Origin: Megaustenia siamemsis
Lineage: Eukaryota; Mollusca; Gastropoda; Stylommatophora; Ariophantidae
Assembly: GCA_032433765.1 (NCBI GenBank)
Contig: JAVIAB010000073.1
Span: forward strand, 66,334,205 to 66,398,204
Reading direction: 5' to 3'
DNA length: 64,000 nt
In this document: positions 1 to 12,345 of the stretch, piece after piece
Layout: the number at the start of each line of letters is the position of its first letter
Numbering within the stretch: the stretch's first letter is position 1
Made by a program: the position numbers and the translations under genes
The notes under the pieces: generated by a model
Databases searched by the model: none
Told to the model about the DNA's origin: nothing
What the model saw: only the letters and a program-made list of their open reading frames with translations

Positions 1-89
1 CTCAAGGCATGGTACCGGTGGTGGCCACGAGCAACTCTTTTCATCATACGTTAGGCATGCAGCAAATGCTCAGCGGTCGTTTTTGTCCA

Positions 90-615
90 CATTCATCAGA
101 GGTTCACAGCTGTCACCGCTATTGTCCAACAAGGAAATAACTCTAGAGGCAAAACGGGCACTTTATTATACAATCTTCATCCCAACGTGCTACCAATGCC
201 AGTCCTGGACCCTAGATGCAAGAGTAATAGGGAAAATAGCCACCACCAAGATGAAACGTGTTAGATAAATGACATGAAACAGCCTGTGATTTAAGATCAG
301 GAATGATGAACTTATAAAAATGCTAGGAATAACCCCACCTTAAAATATATAAAGAAACAATCTATGACGCAATAGATAAAATGGTTTGGCCACGAGACAA
401 GGCAAACAGATCAAAACACAACACAACGAGCCTTCAAATAAACGTTGCGACAACACCAGACCCAAAGGTCAACCACGAAAAAGATTGATTGACGGAATAT
501 TAGAAACAACTAGGAAGCATAACAGCAGTAGAGACGAATAGAAGAGCAAAAGACCGCAAAGTATATCTCCCCTTGACGCTGAAAGGCAAATGCGGAAGGA
601 AAGAAGATCAGAGGT
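90..615 (+). mobile_element. LINE-B fragment (3' part of RT ORF and 3' UTR)
   Basis: Encodes SPLLSNKEITLEAKRALY and WTLDARVIGKI, the post-RT C-terminal segment seen in the other LINE-B copies at 9.1, 34.4 and 35.5 kb, then the shared 3' end with a CTGAAAGGCAAATG block and AAAGAAGA tail. Several stops and indels are present. It is 5'-truncated and its left end is unclear. Confidence 0.8.
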
Positions 616-713
616 TCTTATTATTTTGAAAAGTTTGTTTCATTCATTTGTGACTTACTCGTTTCTGTTTAGCTAGTAGCAGGCATTTTTTTTTGTTGCT
701 TGGTAACCCTGTT

Positions 714-1043
714 TAGGTTATGGAAGGCCCCAGTGTCACTGCAAACGAATTAAAATCCATAATTGCTCAACCGCCTGTGCCAGTGGAATGATACGAATTA
801 ATATTTCATCTCCCAAACAAAGAAAGGTAGCTGTAGTCCCCATCATAGCAGTCTCAGCACGCGCCAAAAGACATAAGGCGAAACCGCACAGAAAGTGAAC
901 ACAGCCATCTGTTTTTCATCATACGATATCATCATTCATCGTAAACAATCGGAATATCGAAACACGATCAAAACAAATTAAACGTACAGCCCACAGTATG
1001 CACAGAGCACTTAACTCAGTAGCTCCTGCAGCAAGCCGGACTA
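714..1043 (-). mobile_element. Rep-1 element (SINE-like), 5'-truncated
   Basis: Shares about 330 bp with the copies at 19551, 30672 and 43689 (landmarks GGCCCCAGTGTCACTGCAAA and CAGTAGCTCCTGCAGCAAGC, + strand). Orientation is inferred from the copy at 19551, whose AAT-repeat tail lies at the end corresponding to position 714. Confidence 0.8.
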
Positions 1044-1064
1044 CCCGTCGCCCATCAAACAACA

Positions 1065-1300
1065 ACTACAAAGGACAAGAGGTAGAGTTCGATCCCAACC
1101 GACGGCTTCCGGGTTCACCCAGCCTTTAATGAGTACCGGATTTTTTCTGGGAAAGTAAAGCGGCACGGGCGTAATACTGACCTCATTACCCCAAAAATCA
1201 TGTGCTGAAGGTCTGTAAAATTTATGGTCACTAACACCATATTCCCTATACGCTACTTGGTGTGACTGGGATCACTTTACTTTAGTTTTTTTTTTACTTA
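1065..1300 (+). mobile_element. SINE-1, 5'-truncated, flanked by a 12-bp TSD
   Basis: Starts inside the tRNA-like head just before ACAAAGGACAAGAGG, has the B box GAGTTCGATCCC and body through CATGTGCTGAAGGTCTGTAA, and ends with TTTACTTTAG plus T run. The direct repeat CATCAAACAACA at 1053-1064 and 1301-1312 flanks it exactly. Confidence 0.88.
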
Positions 1301-1312
1301 CATCAAACAACA

Positions 1313-2739
1313 GACCGTAAGATCTCCTGCAATGTGAATTTGTGAAATTATAAACCAGTTTACATGTCCACCCTCGGTCTCATAGTAGCCCTCTTGGATC
1401 TAGGCAACATCCCTCCTGACTACTTGTAGTATCTGGCTGGTGTAATTTGCCAACTTGTCTGCCGCGTCGTTTCTTGGAGTGTTGTTAGAGGGAATCGGCT
1501 GAATCAATTGTTGTTCTGTGTGTTTTCTCTCGTAGAGAGTGTAGTTTTTCTCTTGTGTCATTCATGATTTAATCTTCGCGATTCTTCAGTGATTTCATTG
1601 CTCAGCTAAACATATGAACACAGGTTTAAACTTAAAATCATGCGCAGTCATGCATATGTGGACTAGCGACCAAACTGCTGAATCTATACTACAAGATTGT
1701 TCTATATTTAACCTTTAAGAATGTTACGTTAGTTTGCTAAAAGATTCAACAAAATCAAAACTCTGTGAGACTGAAAGGGACCTCCAGTCAATAGTCTAAT
1801 TATCAGAAACACTAAAATGGCATTGTACTAAAGATGTGCATGCAAGAAGTAAATAATGAGAAAATTCAAACTTAAAAAAAAGAGGAATGTCACACTGGCC
1901 AATGAACAAAATGCTTCAGACAAGAATACAGTTTACACTAATTTTTAGATGCCGAGAAATAAAACAAAATTTCTGATTGGTTCTAGCTTTCGAGATATTC
2001 GATTTTGTTTATGTATTGATGGGCTTTAAACATGTGTGTACTGCATGTTACATAATTTGTGCCAGTAAAAACTGAACTGGGTTTAGATGATGCCAATGTT
2101 TGCATATCTCTATCTGTATAAATAATGTAGCTCTCATAGCTAAACAGCAATATTCTGATATCGTTTTCTGCGTCTTTCCCTATCAAATGTACTTCAGAAA
2201 TGCCAACGACATGTGTGATCAGTGCAAATCACTTCTGCTATATTTGTGCTGAAATATCTTTTCTGTCACAAAAACGAAATACGACCGCTGTGATTAAGAA
2301 AGCTTACAATTTGTATTATTGATGCAAAATAGATCAGGATAAGAGCTAGGCGACACACATACAGGTGTATCATATGTGCAGCAAATCTTAAACAGTGACA
2401 AAGAGAACCCGCTAAACATATCAGCAATTGTTACTTTTTCGACTGAAGAGTCCTAGCACCCTCCGTGCAGTGCGTCCTGTACCAAGTGTCATCGATCTAC
2501 CGGTTCACACAAGTGCTAATTTAAGTGTCAGTTGATTGAAAGTTGTGGCCCTGAACCATCAACTTCACAGGACTAAAATTGTGTCTACTCCACTAAACCA
2601 TGTCTAATAACCCAAAGTCAAGTGAATAAATAAGATTTTATAGGAATACACACGTAAATGAAGAGCATGACTATATAGTAAACATTTTAAAAGCCACATA
2701 AAGTGGATATGTTGCAAACAAAAAAAAAGGGGGGGGGGG
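1313..2739. other. AT-rich stretch with nothing recognised
   Basis: No gene, RNA or repeat family could be supported. A short frame at 1983-2186 (-) has no recognisable motifs. A G homopolymer sits near 2730. Confidence 0.5.
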
Positions 2740-4052
2740 AATGCTAACAAACAATGCATAAGAAGGTTATACAAATAATGAAAAGGGAAAAAGCTGCACC
2801 TCCTGACAACATACAGATAGAGATGATAAAGGCACTATAAGATTTTGGCATTGTATCATGACATATGCAACGACATATACCATACAGGATAATACGAAAT
2901 GAACTAAAAACATCAACTTTCATTGCAATGTCTAAAAAGAATGGTGAAGTTGAATGCGATGATTTTAGAAGAATAAGCCTAAAGAGCCATGTAACAAAAA
3001 TGTTACTAAAAGTTATCCAAGGAAGGATTCAGAATAAAATCAATACTGAATTAGAACAACAACAATTTGGATATCAGGAAAAAACAGTGGGACAAGAGAA
3101 GTCATCTTCTGCATGCGGACATTAATCAAAAAGTACACAGAAGTAAACAAACCAATACATGTATATGCCTAATTCATAGACTACACAAAAGCTTTTGATA
3201 GAATACATCATAAACAACTTATAGACTGCGTAAAAGATATATATTTTTATGACACAGACATACAATTAATATGTCATTTATACTGGGAGCAAACAGCAAT
3301 AATAAAATATAACAAAAAGAACTCTACACCCATTGATATAAACAGAGGAGTAAGACAGGGATGCTATACACTGAGCAAATCTTTAAAAACATCTCAGAGA
3401 TGCCAGACCTAAACATTAATGGAAAGATAATCAATAACCTAAGATGTGCTTGCGATACTATACTACTAGCAAAAAATCTTAAAGATCTACAACAATTACT
3501 TAATGTAATAAACATGACAAGCAAAAAACATGGATTAGATATGAATATCAAAAAGACTAAAGCTATGTTCATAAACAAAGATAATAAGTCAAAATCTGCA
3601 AGTGGATATCAAAACTGAAGGAATAGACCTGGAGACAATTAAGAATTACAACTACCTTGAACATACTTTAACCAGTGATGGAAAATGTAAAACTGAAATA
3701 AACAAAAGAATAGGAATGGCAACAAGTAATTTTAATGCGATGAAAAATATGCTAGCACCAAAACAAATAACACCGGAGTTTTTTAAAAAAAAATTACTGA
3801 GAATAGCAAAATGTTATATCTTTTTAACATTCATGTAAGGTGCAGAAACATGGACATTAGACAAGAAAACAGAACAGAAAACTGAAGCCTTTGAAATGTG
3901 CATTTATAGAAGAATAGGAAGAATTTGATTCAAATAAAAGGAACAAAATCTTAAAACAACTAAAAACGAAAAGAGAACTACTAAACACAGTTGAAACAAG
4001 ACGAATGAGATTTATTTTGTGGGCATGTTCAAAGACACAGCAACCAACTAAA
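2740..4052 (+). mobile_element. LINE-A fragment (RT domain to C-terminus)
   Basis: Begins in the RT at a KREKAAPPDN-like version of the KKGKAAGPD block that ends the copy at 46.5 kb, and continues through KAFDRIHHKQLIDC (motif A), GVRQGC (motif B) and the C-terminal IAKCYIF and GAETWTLDKKTEQK blocks. Multiple stops and frameshifts make it dead. It ends abruptly where a LINE-E piece begins. The full element's 3' end is missing. Confidence 0.85.
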
Positions 4053-4055
4053 ATC

Positions 4056-4396
4056 TACCTACTAAAAGGTGCAGGCCAAGCGCCTGAAGTATTGATTGCC
4101 TATATCTGCAATCATTGACCTCAAGCCCAATTTTGCTGGCTATTGATGATAGTTCATTTGTGTTTTCCTGCATCGTTTTTATCTGACTGCTGATGAGAAC
4201 TATGTCATCAGCAAAGTCGAGGTCCTCCAAATGGTCTCCTTGTATCCATTCGATGCCTTTATTACCAGTGCAGCATTTCTTCATTATGAAGTCCATAACA
4301 ATTCCAAATAACAAGGGCGATAAAATACATCCTTGTTTAACCCCAGTTTCTATTGGGAAACATTCGCTCAGAGGAAGGACACCTTTTGCCAATGAG
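4056..4396 (-). mobile_element. LINE-E fragment (RT motifs B and C)
   Basis: Minus-strand reading gives GVKQGCILSPLLFGIVMDF (motif B) and LEDLDFADDIVLIS, with the catalytic FADD box, then SSIASKIGLEVN. It matches the LINE-E copy at 54.4-54.7 kb. Only about 340 bp survives, cut at both ends. Confidence 0.85.
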
Positions 4397-4402
4397 AGGT
4401 GC

Positions 4403-4640
4403 GCGTGGCCGTGCGGCTAAAACCACTGCTCCGCTGGCTGAAAAGCCGACGTACGGTGTTCGAAGCCCGCGGTAGACAGAAAGGATTTTTTCTATCGGGG
4501 GTGAAATAAAAATCCTGAGTCTCACACGTCGTGGCGACTGCTTGACCAAGCGGCCTTTATCCCACTGGTTCTATCGTTGCCCCCCGTCATACACCAGCAA
4601 TGGTACTATGTGACGTAAAGATAGTTTTTTTTTACAGATG
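4403..4640 (+). mobile_element. SINE-4: tRNA-headed SINE candidate
   Basis: TGGCCGTGCGGCTAAA resembles a Pol III A box of the Ser/Leu type and GTGTTCGAAGCCC a B box about 45 nt later. A body of about 150 bp follows, ending in a T-rich run after ACGTAAAGATAG. Only one copy was seen here, so the family assignment is tentative. Confidence 0.5.
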
Positions 4641-5704
4641 CAACAGATGTTGGCATCGTGAATTCCTTTAATCTTTTAGGACCATCGCAGATAATTATAT
4701 TTAAATTTTACAGTAAACGTGTCAATTTTCAGTTCAGTTCTTTTGAGATATGTATCTGCATAATACTTCTATTAAAAAAAAAAAGTAATTGTGTGTTGCC
4801 CGTTTTATGTGTAATCGCATCGTAGTATAGCGTTACTTGTTTACCGGTTTCAACTGAAAGTCGAATTGGTGCACAGGAAAATCGATAATTTTTATTTCTT
4901 CGACCTATTTCAATGTGAAGCCAAAACTATTTTTAAAACAACACGACTGAGCACCGTAGAACTGCTAAAAGTATGTCCAATTCCGTGAAGTTCATTAGTC
5001 TAAAGAAAAATATTGCAAACTATATCAAATGTCTAACAACTAAAAATATTTATATAACGTCATGAATATTCTAAGGCTGCAGGCAAAAAATAACTGCGAT
5101 CTAGCAGGTAGTTTTCACGCAAATCGAAAGTAAACATACTCATTAATTTATGAGCTGACTATAGCCATTTTGCATATATGTCTTCAGCTTCTAACAAGAC
5201 CCCAATCAACTAGGAATGACAGGCGAAACACTGTTCCAAGGGCAATAATCCAGAAAATACTTTAGACAAGTATAGTTTATAGAACATTCTTTTTGACGGT
5301 TATTCTGACTAACGATATGTGGCAGACAAAATAAGTGCGGAAAGTTAAATACCAATGAAGCTTAATGACAAACGATAATCCACATGCAGCAGGCATAGGC
5401 TCAAGATACAATCAAACTTGTCAAATCATCGGACAGACATCAACACCATTGTCCTACAAAGGAATAACCTTACAAATAAAATGGGAACTACCACAAATCA
5501 TAATTTCATTCTGATGCTACTTGTGGTAGACTGAAGAACAATATGAAAGTAGCCACCACCGGAAGGAAATATGGTTGACGCATATCAGGAAACAACCTCA
5601 GAGATAAGAGCTAAAATGAAAAAAAAAACTAGGAACAATTCCAAACATTTAATACACACCAATAACATGAACAAATATTCGTTATGAAGTGTGTAAAATA
5701 GTGC
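4641..5704. other. Unannotated AT-rich stretch
   Basis: Nothing recognisable apart from scattered short A/T runs. Confidence 0.45.
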
Positions 5705-6092
5705 ATTTTGAAACGGGGCTCAGCTACTTTCATTACTTCGGTGTGGTTTTACAGAAGAATGTTGAGAATACCATGGACAGCTAAGAAGAGTAATGAAGAT
5801 GTTCTAAGAGAGGTCAAAGCAAAAAGAGAGCTAATTTCCAATATTAGGAAGAAACAATCATCTTCTTTTGGCCATGTAATGAGAAGAGTTAACAACTGGA
5901 ATATATTGTAACAACTGGGAAAATTGAGGGACGAAGAGATAGAGGGAAGCAAAGAGAGAAAATACCAGACAGCTTAAGAGAATGGCTTGGCAGAAGGTCA
6001 ACAACAGAAATGATAAAGAACCGTCGAGATCGAAAGTTGTGGAGAGACATGATCCCCTATGCCAGTAGGCCCGGTACTTGATGATGATGATG
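5705..6092 (+). mobile_element. LINE-C 3' fragment
   Basis: Encodes RRMLRIPWTAKKSNEDVLRE and SFGHVMRR, then (frameshifted) the REKIPDSLREWLGRRSTTEM-like end, a typical LINE C-terminal segment. It finishes with an ATGATGATG tail at about 6082-6092. A one-base frame break lies near 5905. Confidence 0.88.
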
Positions 6093-6309
6093 GGTGTCCT
6101 TGATATTTGATAACGTTGTTTATTTTGGACACATCTCCCCAAATAATAGTAAACATTTGACTGAGACGTCAACGGCGGAATCTTTAGTTTTAGAACTGCA
6201 TTTTAATGGTTGTGTAATGATGTATGATTGGGCGCTGGTAACACAAGCAACGCCACTGATTGTGGTGTGTGTCTGTGTGAAAAAGAAAGGAGTGAGTGTT
6301 TGTGTGCAC

Positions 6310-6378
6310 GTATGTATGTATGTATGTATGTATGTATGTATGTATGTATGTATGTATGTATGTATGTATGTATGTATG
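6310..6378. repeat. (GTAT)n microsatellite
   Basis: About 17 perfect TATG/GTAT units. Because 4-bp units cycle through all frames, it yields long spurious ORFs on both strands. Confidence 0.98.
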
Positions 6379-6579
6379 AATAACTGCACGTGTGTATGAT
6401 AGTGATTTTCGTCTTAAAATAGACGGAGGAAACAATAAAATGTGTGTATTCATCACTGATTCGATGAGTATGATACAATAAAAGTGTAGGTATGCTCTGT
6501 AGGCAGCCACTGGGTCGAGTCATTAAAGAAGTCAACGGTACGAAGTCAACTTAACCTACGTTCTACGTCTTTGCCTAAC

Positions 6580-6783
6580 TAGTGACCATAATTTGTATAG
6601 ACCTTCGGCACATGATTTTTGGGGTAATGTGGTCGGTATCACGCCCGTGCCGCTTTACTGTCACAAAAAAATAATCCGGCACCCATTTAAGGCGGAGTGA
6701 ACCTGGAAGCCGTCGATCAGGATCGAACCCAACCTCTTGTCCTTTGTAGTCCAGTTCACTAACCACTGAGCTGTGGCGGCTCC
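6580..6783 (-). mobile_element. SINE-1 copy
   Basis: Minus strand opens GGAGCCGCCACAGCTCAGTG (A-box region), has B box GGTTCGATCC and the SINE-1 body to GGTCTATACAAATTATGGTC. The terminal (TTTAC)n portion is missing. Confidence 0.88.
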
Positions 6784-7990
6784 AGTTGTGTTATATATTG
6801 TGATAGAATGTATTAGAGGAGTCGTGGCCTCCGTTACCTCCTCAGAATATCCGCCGCTGCCCAGGACATGTCTAATATTTCATTTCCTGTGTTATTTTTG
6901 TTCAATTACTAAAGCACAAGCTTTAATGTATAGAAGTACTGATGTTGACACCTGACATCGACCTTGGCCGTGTAAAGAAGTTCGTACGTGTGGGTCAGGT
7001 TTCTCGTTGGAGGTTTTTATTATTGGGGGGTGGGGGGATATCAGGGCACCATTGGTTATTTCCGAAGTGTTGTAATGATGATCATAACATAACACAACAT
7101 CACTTAACATAAAAGGAAAAACTGAGTGAGCCTAGCTCTGTACAAAACGGGGCTTAATTATTATATAACTTCATCGATCCAGCATGAGAATGTAGTTTGT
7201 GAGAGTTACTACCCATCGACCTGATTTCCTCAGACCATTTGTCAGTATAAACTTTGGGAGATATAAACCAGATGTCTCGGTCTCAGTACGAAAGTAAATT
7301 TACTGTAAATCGTGTGTCGATCAGTCCGCGACAACGGAGATAACTCTCTTGCTGCGTGAGAACCAGTAGTTGAAACGGAATCCCCCAGACACGACAGGCC
7401 GTATATTAAAGTATATCTATGAGTGCCATACGGGAGGTAATTTGTAGAATAGCTCATTCAAAGGCTGCGCTCCAAAAGAATGAAAACAATGTTATGCAAG
7501 CCTTTTTTAAAAATAATTCTTCGCTGCTTTGTGGAGCCAGTTTTTAGTTAAGATGTCAATTCTGGACAATGGGATTACAGAAATAAAAATCGTCCGAGGC
7601 AGGTCTCAGAAATGAGTGTCTACACAAGAATATTGAAAACATAATGGACAGCTTAAAAAGGGTAAAGAGATTGTTTTTACAGGGCCAACGGAAAAGTGAT
7701 TGTTATATCCAACAGAGTGGTATTTCCAAAAGAGATTGTTATCTCCAATATCTGCTTCTCTTCCTTTCGATCGCTTTGTTTTATGTCTACAAAAGTAGTC
7801 CAGTGGCGGATATTCAGAGGAGACAATGGAGGCAACGACTGTATATCCTCTAATATTGTATTAAAATGCATAACACAATCACATTCCAGCTCAATGTGTT
7901 AAATGTTAGTGTACAATCAGCCACGATATTCCAGAGTCTACCATGATAGCTCTTGCAATTCGAGCCGTTACTAATAGATAGACTTCAATA
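6784..7990. other. Stretch with no recognised feature
   Basis: Short frames only, none with recognisable motifs. Confidence 0.45.
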
Positions 7991-8295
7991 TCTATAGAGG
8001 TATACGCTACAGTACTACAATCATACAACAATATATATCATCCTGACAATGTCTATAGAGGTATACGCTACAGTACTACAATCATACAACAATATATATC
8101 ATCCTGACAATGTCTATAGAGGTATAAGCTACAGTACTACAATCATACAACAATATATATCATCCTGACAATGTCTATAGAGGTATAAGCTACAGTACTA
8201 CAATCATACAACAATATATATCATCCTGACAATGTCTATAGAGGTATAAGCTACAGTACTACAATCATACAACAATATATATCATCCTGACAATG
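7991..8295. repeat. 61-bp minisatellite, 5 units
   Basis: TCTATAGAGGTATACGCTAC recurs at 7991, 8052, 8113, 8174 and 8235 with one or two substitutions (TATACG versus TATAAG). The near-identity of units suggests recent amplification. Confidence 0.97.
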
Positions 8296-8558
8296 TTTAT
8301 GAGAACTATGTGGACCTTTTCAGCTTCCTGATTGCCATGACAACAGTGATTCAACTAATAAAAAGGTATACTTTCTCTCATTATACTGATACATAGTCTA
8401 TATATATAGACAAGAGGCAAGTTTATCTGCAGCTTCCCTCAATCACTGTGCTGCGTAGTTATATATATTTTTTAATGGACAATACTGTAGATGATGTTAA
8501 AAGCAAAACCATGATTTCTTTCATAACTTTCAGTGCAAGTAATTGCATTAAGATGTAA

Positions 8559-8825
8559 AAAAGAAAAGTAAAGTAAAGTACCCCCATCACGCCAAGTGGC
8601 GTATAGGGAATATGGTGTTAGTGACCATATATTTTACAGACCTTCGGCACATGCTTCTTGGGGTAATGTGGTCGGTATTACGCCCGTGCCGCTTCACTTT
8701 CCCTGAAAAAAATCAGGTACCCATTAAAGGCTGGGTGAACCCGGAGCCGTCGGTTGGGATCGAACCCTACCCCTTGTCCTTTGTAATCCAGTTCACTAAC
8801 CACTGAGCTGTCGCGGCTCCCTATT
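8559..8825 (-). mobile_element. SINE-1, near full length, 12-bp TSD
   Basis: Minus strand carries the complete head (GAGCCGCGACAGCTCAGTG, B box GGGTTCGATCCC), body and the tail TACTTTACTTTACTTTTC. The direct repeat ATTAAGATGTAA at 8547-8558 and 8826-8837 brackets it exactly. Confidence 0.93.
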
Positions 8826-8935
8826 ATTAAGATGTAATCATGATAATTTAAGGCAATGATTGAAGGAATGGCGTCTATTGTCGCTGATGAAGACCAGAAG
8901 TACTAGTCATATTAGCATAAACGTCCGAGATGAGA

Positions 8936-9630
8936 CTCAACCACAGATCTTCTTCTTTCCTTCCTCATTTTTCTTTCAGCATCGAGGAGAGACATAATTT
9001 GCGGTCTTTTGCTCTTCTGTTCGCCTCTGCTGCTGTTATGTTTCCTATTGTTTATAATATTTCGTCAATCCATCTTTTTCGTGATCGACCCTTGGGTCTG
9101 GTGTTATCGCACCGTTTATTGTCTGATCTTGTATCTCAGACTGTTTTCTGTCATTCGTCTGACACATTTGATCTCAGTAGAAGTTATTTTTCTTATTGTT
9201 CTTGTATCTAGTGTCCAAGACGGGCATTGGTAGCACAACGTTGGATGAAGATTGTATTTGTAGAGTGTCCGTTTTGTATCTAGAGTTATTTCCTTGTTGG
9301 AAGCTGTCCAATGATTTGACATATTTTGTTGTATCTTGAGTTTATTTCTGCTGTTTATGAATTGTCGTTTGTTACTAGACTTCCTATGTATTTGAATTCC
9401 TCTACTTGTTTTAGTTGTTTGCCGTCTACAGTTATGTCCATGTTCTGTTTTTCCTTTTCTGTATTCATGACTTCTGTTTTGTTCATTTTCATGGTGTATT
9501 TTGTGTTTGTGCTGCTGAGTCTATTTAAGTGTTCTTGTTGGTCTTCTATTATTCTATGTATTAGTGCCTGGTCGTCTGTAAATAGAAGCTCGTTGATCTT
9601 CTCTGTCTCTGATGGAAACTTGTATATAGT
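8936..9630 (-). mobile_element. LINE-B, downstream half (split by nested LINE-A)
   Basis: Minus reading: ELLFTDDQALIHRIIEDQQE (catalytic FTDD box), KQLKQVEEFKYIGSL, EITLDTKRTLYKYN and WTLDTRTIRKITSTEIKCVR, down to the AAG-rich LINE-B 3' end at about 8940. The upstream half (RT motifs A and B) lies at 10742-11006, separated by a LINE-A insertion. Confidence 0.92.
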
Positions 9631-10731
9631 CATCATCATTGAGTGCCGTCTCCGCATCGAAGGTTGGCACCATGGAGCGCCATTCCACTCTGTCTCTTGC
9701 TTTGATGGTGCAGATTGCCATAGGCTGACTTGTCCATCTTTTGATGTTACTCGTCCATGTTAGTCTTGGTCTGCCTCTTTTACTTGTATTTTCCCTTCTA
9801 ATATTACTTTTATTAGACTGTTGTGTCTTTTAACATGACCAAAAGATTTCATTTGTCGCGCTCTAATTGTGTTTGGTATATATTATTTGTCTTGTTTGAA
9901 TTGTGTTTAGTAGTTCTCTTTTCATTTTTAGTTGTTTTAAGACTTCGTCGTTTGTTTTCTTTTCCTTCCATCCAATTCTACCTATTCTTCTATAAATCCA
10001 CATTTCAAAGGCCTCAATTTTCTGTTCTGTTTTCTGGTCTAATGTCCATGTTTCTGCACCATACAGGAATATTGAGAAGATGTAACATTTTGCTATTCTT
10101 AGTTTTAGTCCTGGTGTTATTTGTTTTGATGTTAGTATATTTTTCATGGCATTGAAATTACTGTATCATAAGATTTTCTAGTTTTCCTTGTTGCTATAAG
10201 GTTCTAACATTCCATGTGGATATTTTTAGTTCGTTCCTAAAACAGTAGTTAGAATTTCTCTCCATGGCTTTCTTTAGATTGTTACGTGATGAGGCTCCAA
10301 TCTCTTTCACGGTGGTCTGCCATATTCGTCTTTCGTGTTCTGAATATGCCTCATGTGTACCACACACTTTGCTGTTTTCGCTTTCTGGGCCGTTGATTAT
10401 TTTAAATTCTCCCGCCCCATCCACCGTCACAGACTTTTTACAAACGGGTTGACCACACCCGACTACCGACGACATTTTGTCGAGCCATGTGCTTGCCTAT
10501 CGAACCGGGAACACACGACACAAAGGAAGAATAATCATATTCCACTTAAATATCGATAAAGTTCACAGTCCATCCACCCGTCAGAAGTAAAATATACACC
10601 AAACGGGGAATAGCAACACGTAATTTCACAACTAGACTGTCGCGTAAATCACTTAAATATATCAACAAGAGCCGAATTATAAAAACGACAACACATAGTC
10701 GCCATGACACCGGAAGTCCCCTGTATATAGT
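9631..10731 (-). mobile_element. LINE-A, internally deleted, nested in LINE-B, 10-bp TSD
   Basis: The 5' end (minus) has the CTTCCGGTGTCATGGCG start also seen at 44.5 kb, then the leader and ISTWNVRTL (start of the APE-type endonuclease). It jumps directly to the post-RT AMKNILTSKQITPGLKLRIA and AETWTLDQKTEQKIEAFEMW, ending in IKARDRVEW-like coding sequence and an ATGATGATG tail. Most of the endonuclease and RT is missing. The direct repeat TGTATATAGT at 9621-9630 and 10732-10741 flanks it. Confidence 0.93.
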
Positions 10732-10741
10732 ACATGTGTAT

Positions 10742-11006
10742 AATAAATAGTAGGGGGGGATAGTACACACCCCTGTCTTACACCTCATTTAACCTCGAAG
10801 TGGTCTGTGTAACCTACTGCTGTTCTGACTGTGCAGCAGCTGTTGATGTAGAGACTTTTAATTAGGTTGGTTAGATGTTGGCTTACTCCGTATGTTGTTA
10901 GTATCTCCCACAGTTGTTCTCTGTTTACTCTGTCGAATGCTTTTTCTGGTCAATGAAAGCTATGTACAAATTTTGAATGTTTTCTGTCGTCTTTTCTGCT
11001 ATGTGT
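10742..11006 (-). mobile_element. LINE-B, upstream half (RT motifs A and B)
   Basis: Minus reading: EKAFDRVNREQLWEILTTYG (motif A), LIKSLYINSCCTV, TDHFEV, GVRQGCVLSP (motif B). The FTDD motif C that should follow lies on the far side of the nested LINE-A, at 9560-9600. Confidence 0.88.
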
Positions 11007-11530
11007 TTCAAAACCACATTTGGAAAAACAAAAACATGTCCCTAACAACGATCAAACTTTTACGAACAGAAGTTACATCTGCATTTGTGTATGGCTGTGA
11101 AACATGGACAATTACTGCTGATCTCCAAAGAAGAAGTCAGGCCTTGGAGATGAAATGGTATAGAATGATATAACACATATCATATAGAGAACATATCACT
11201 AATGAAGAAGTGCGCGAAAGAATCCAACAATCCAATAGATCAATAAAAGACCTATTGTCAATTTTAAAAATGACCGGAAACTGACCAGATATGGGCAAAT
11301 CACGCGATCCAGAGGCCTTTCAAAACCATTCTGCAAGGACAACTAGTACCAGGCAAAATAAGACAGTAAATATGGGTGGAAAACATCAGAGAATGGGCAG
11401 GAATATCTTTTCTTGTATCGCAGAAAGCTGCTCTAAATCACGACGATTTGAAGCAAATTGTGAAAATGTCATCTATGGTGTCTCAAATACCGACAAAGTT
11501 TTAGGGTAATTGATTGGTAACGTAAATTGT
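11007..11530 (+). mobile_element. LINE-F fragment (C-terminal segment)
   Basis: IKLLRTEVTSAFVYGCETWT, ADLQRRSQALEMKWYRMI and ITNEEVRERIQQS are a standard LINE C-terminal series, broken by stops. The tail end is unclear. It abuts the LINE-B piece in opposite orientation. Confidence 0.82.
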
Positions 11531-11571
11531 CGTAATCTTTTGGTCGTAAAGTATACATGTATAGGTCAGTA

Positions 11572-11810
11572 AATCAACATTTTTCGGGCACATCATGAGA
11601 AGAGGAAAGTTGGAATACTCGGTTACAACTGGCAAAATAAAAGGAAAGAGAGATCGCGGGCGACAAAGAGAGAAAATACTGGATAGCTTGGTGTCATGGC
11701 ATGGAAAACAGTCAACAACAGAACTGATACGATGCACTGTAGATAGAAGATCATGGAGGGACATGATCATCTACGCCCACCGGTATGGCACATGATTATG
11801 ATAGGTCAGT
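11572..11810 (+). mobile_element. LINE-C 3' fragment with 11-bp TSD
   Basis: A 239-bp, strongly 5'-truncated copy reading MRRGKLEYSVTTGKIKGKRD and GRQREKILDSL, ending TELIRCTVDRRSWRDMIIYA then HRYGT and stop. The direct repeat ATAGGTCAGTA occurs at 11561-11571 and 11811-11821. The frame across this fragment is intact. Confidence 0.92.
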
Positions 11811-11935
11811 ACTAAAAGTCCGAAAACTGTACGATTTAGTGGAGTTTCAAATTGGATGTGACAGATTTGTTGTATTTTTAAATGCATATTCCTGTTTCAC
11901 GACAAAATGATGTTGAGAGAAGAATTGAGTTATTG

Positions 11936-12345
11936 AGTTATTTACGGGTCATCATCATTGCACTCCGAACATGTCCATAGGTGCTCAGATCCCCTTCTCA
12001 GCAATTCCCGCAGTGTCCAGCGACTGACGACTCCAGTTCTATGTTGGTTGATAAGTCTTCTTACACGGCCACTAAGTTTCTCATTTCTGCCTGTGCCCAT
12101 CTTAACTCCCATCATCCGAAGAAGTGACGTTGATCTGTGTTTGTCGAAGTCCTGTGCTCTTCTCACATCTCGGAGGGCATTGATGATGTCCGCACGATCC
12201 AATGGTTGACCGTCCTCAACGACAGCGCAGCTAGCCAACCTGTCCGCTCTTTTATTTCCCCGTACTCCCGTATGTCCAGGGACATAGACAAATGTGACCT
12301 TACATATTTTTTACTTCTGCAATGTCTCTAACCATAAGATAAGAA
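11936..12345 (-). mobile_element. LINE-R 3' fragment (C-terminal RNase H)
   Basis: Minus reading: VTFVYVPGHTGVRGN and the segment LDRADIINALRDVRRAQDFD to WTCSECNDDDP, then the tail AATAACTCAATAACTC. The GHxGVRGNERAD-type motif belongs to RNase H of I-superfamily LINEs (family knowledge). It is an inverted partner of the copy at 13542-14580. Confidence 0.88.

Noticed and set aside
6094..6535. Overlapping ORFs around 6.1-6.5 kb on both strands (VCMYVCMYV, HTYIHTYI)
   Set aside because: Produced by the (GTAT)n microsatellite in every frame.
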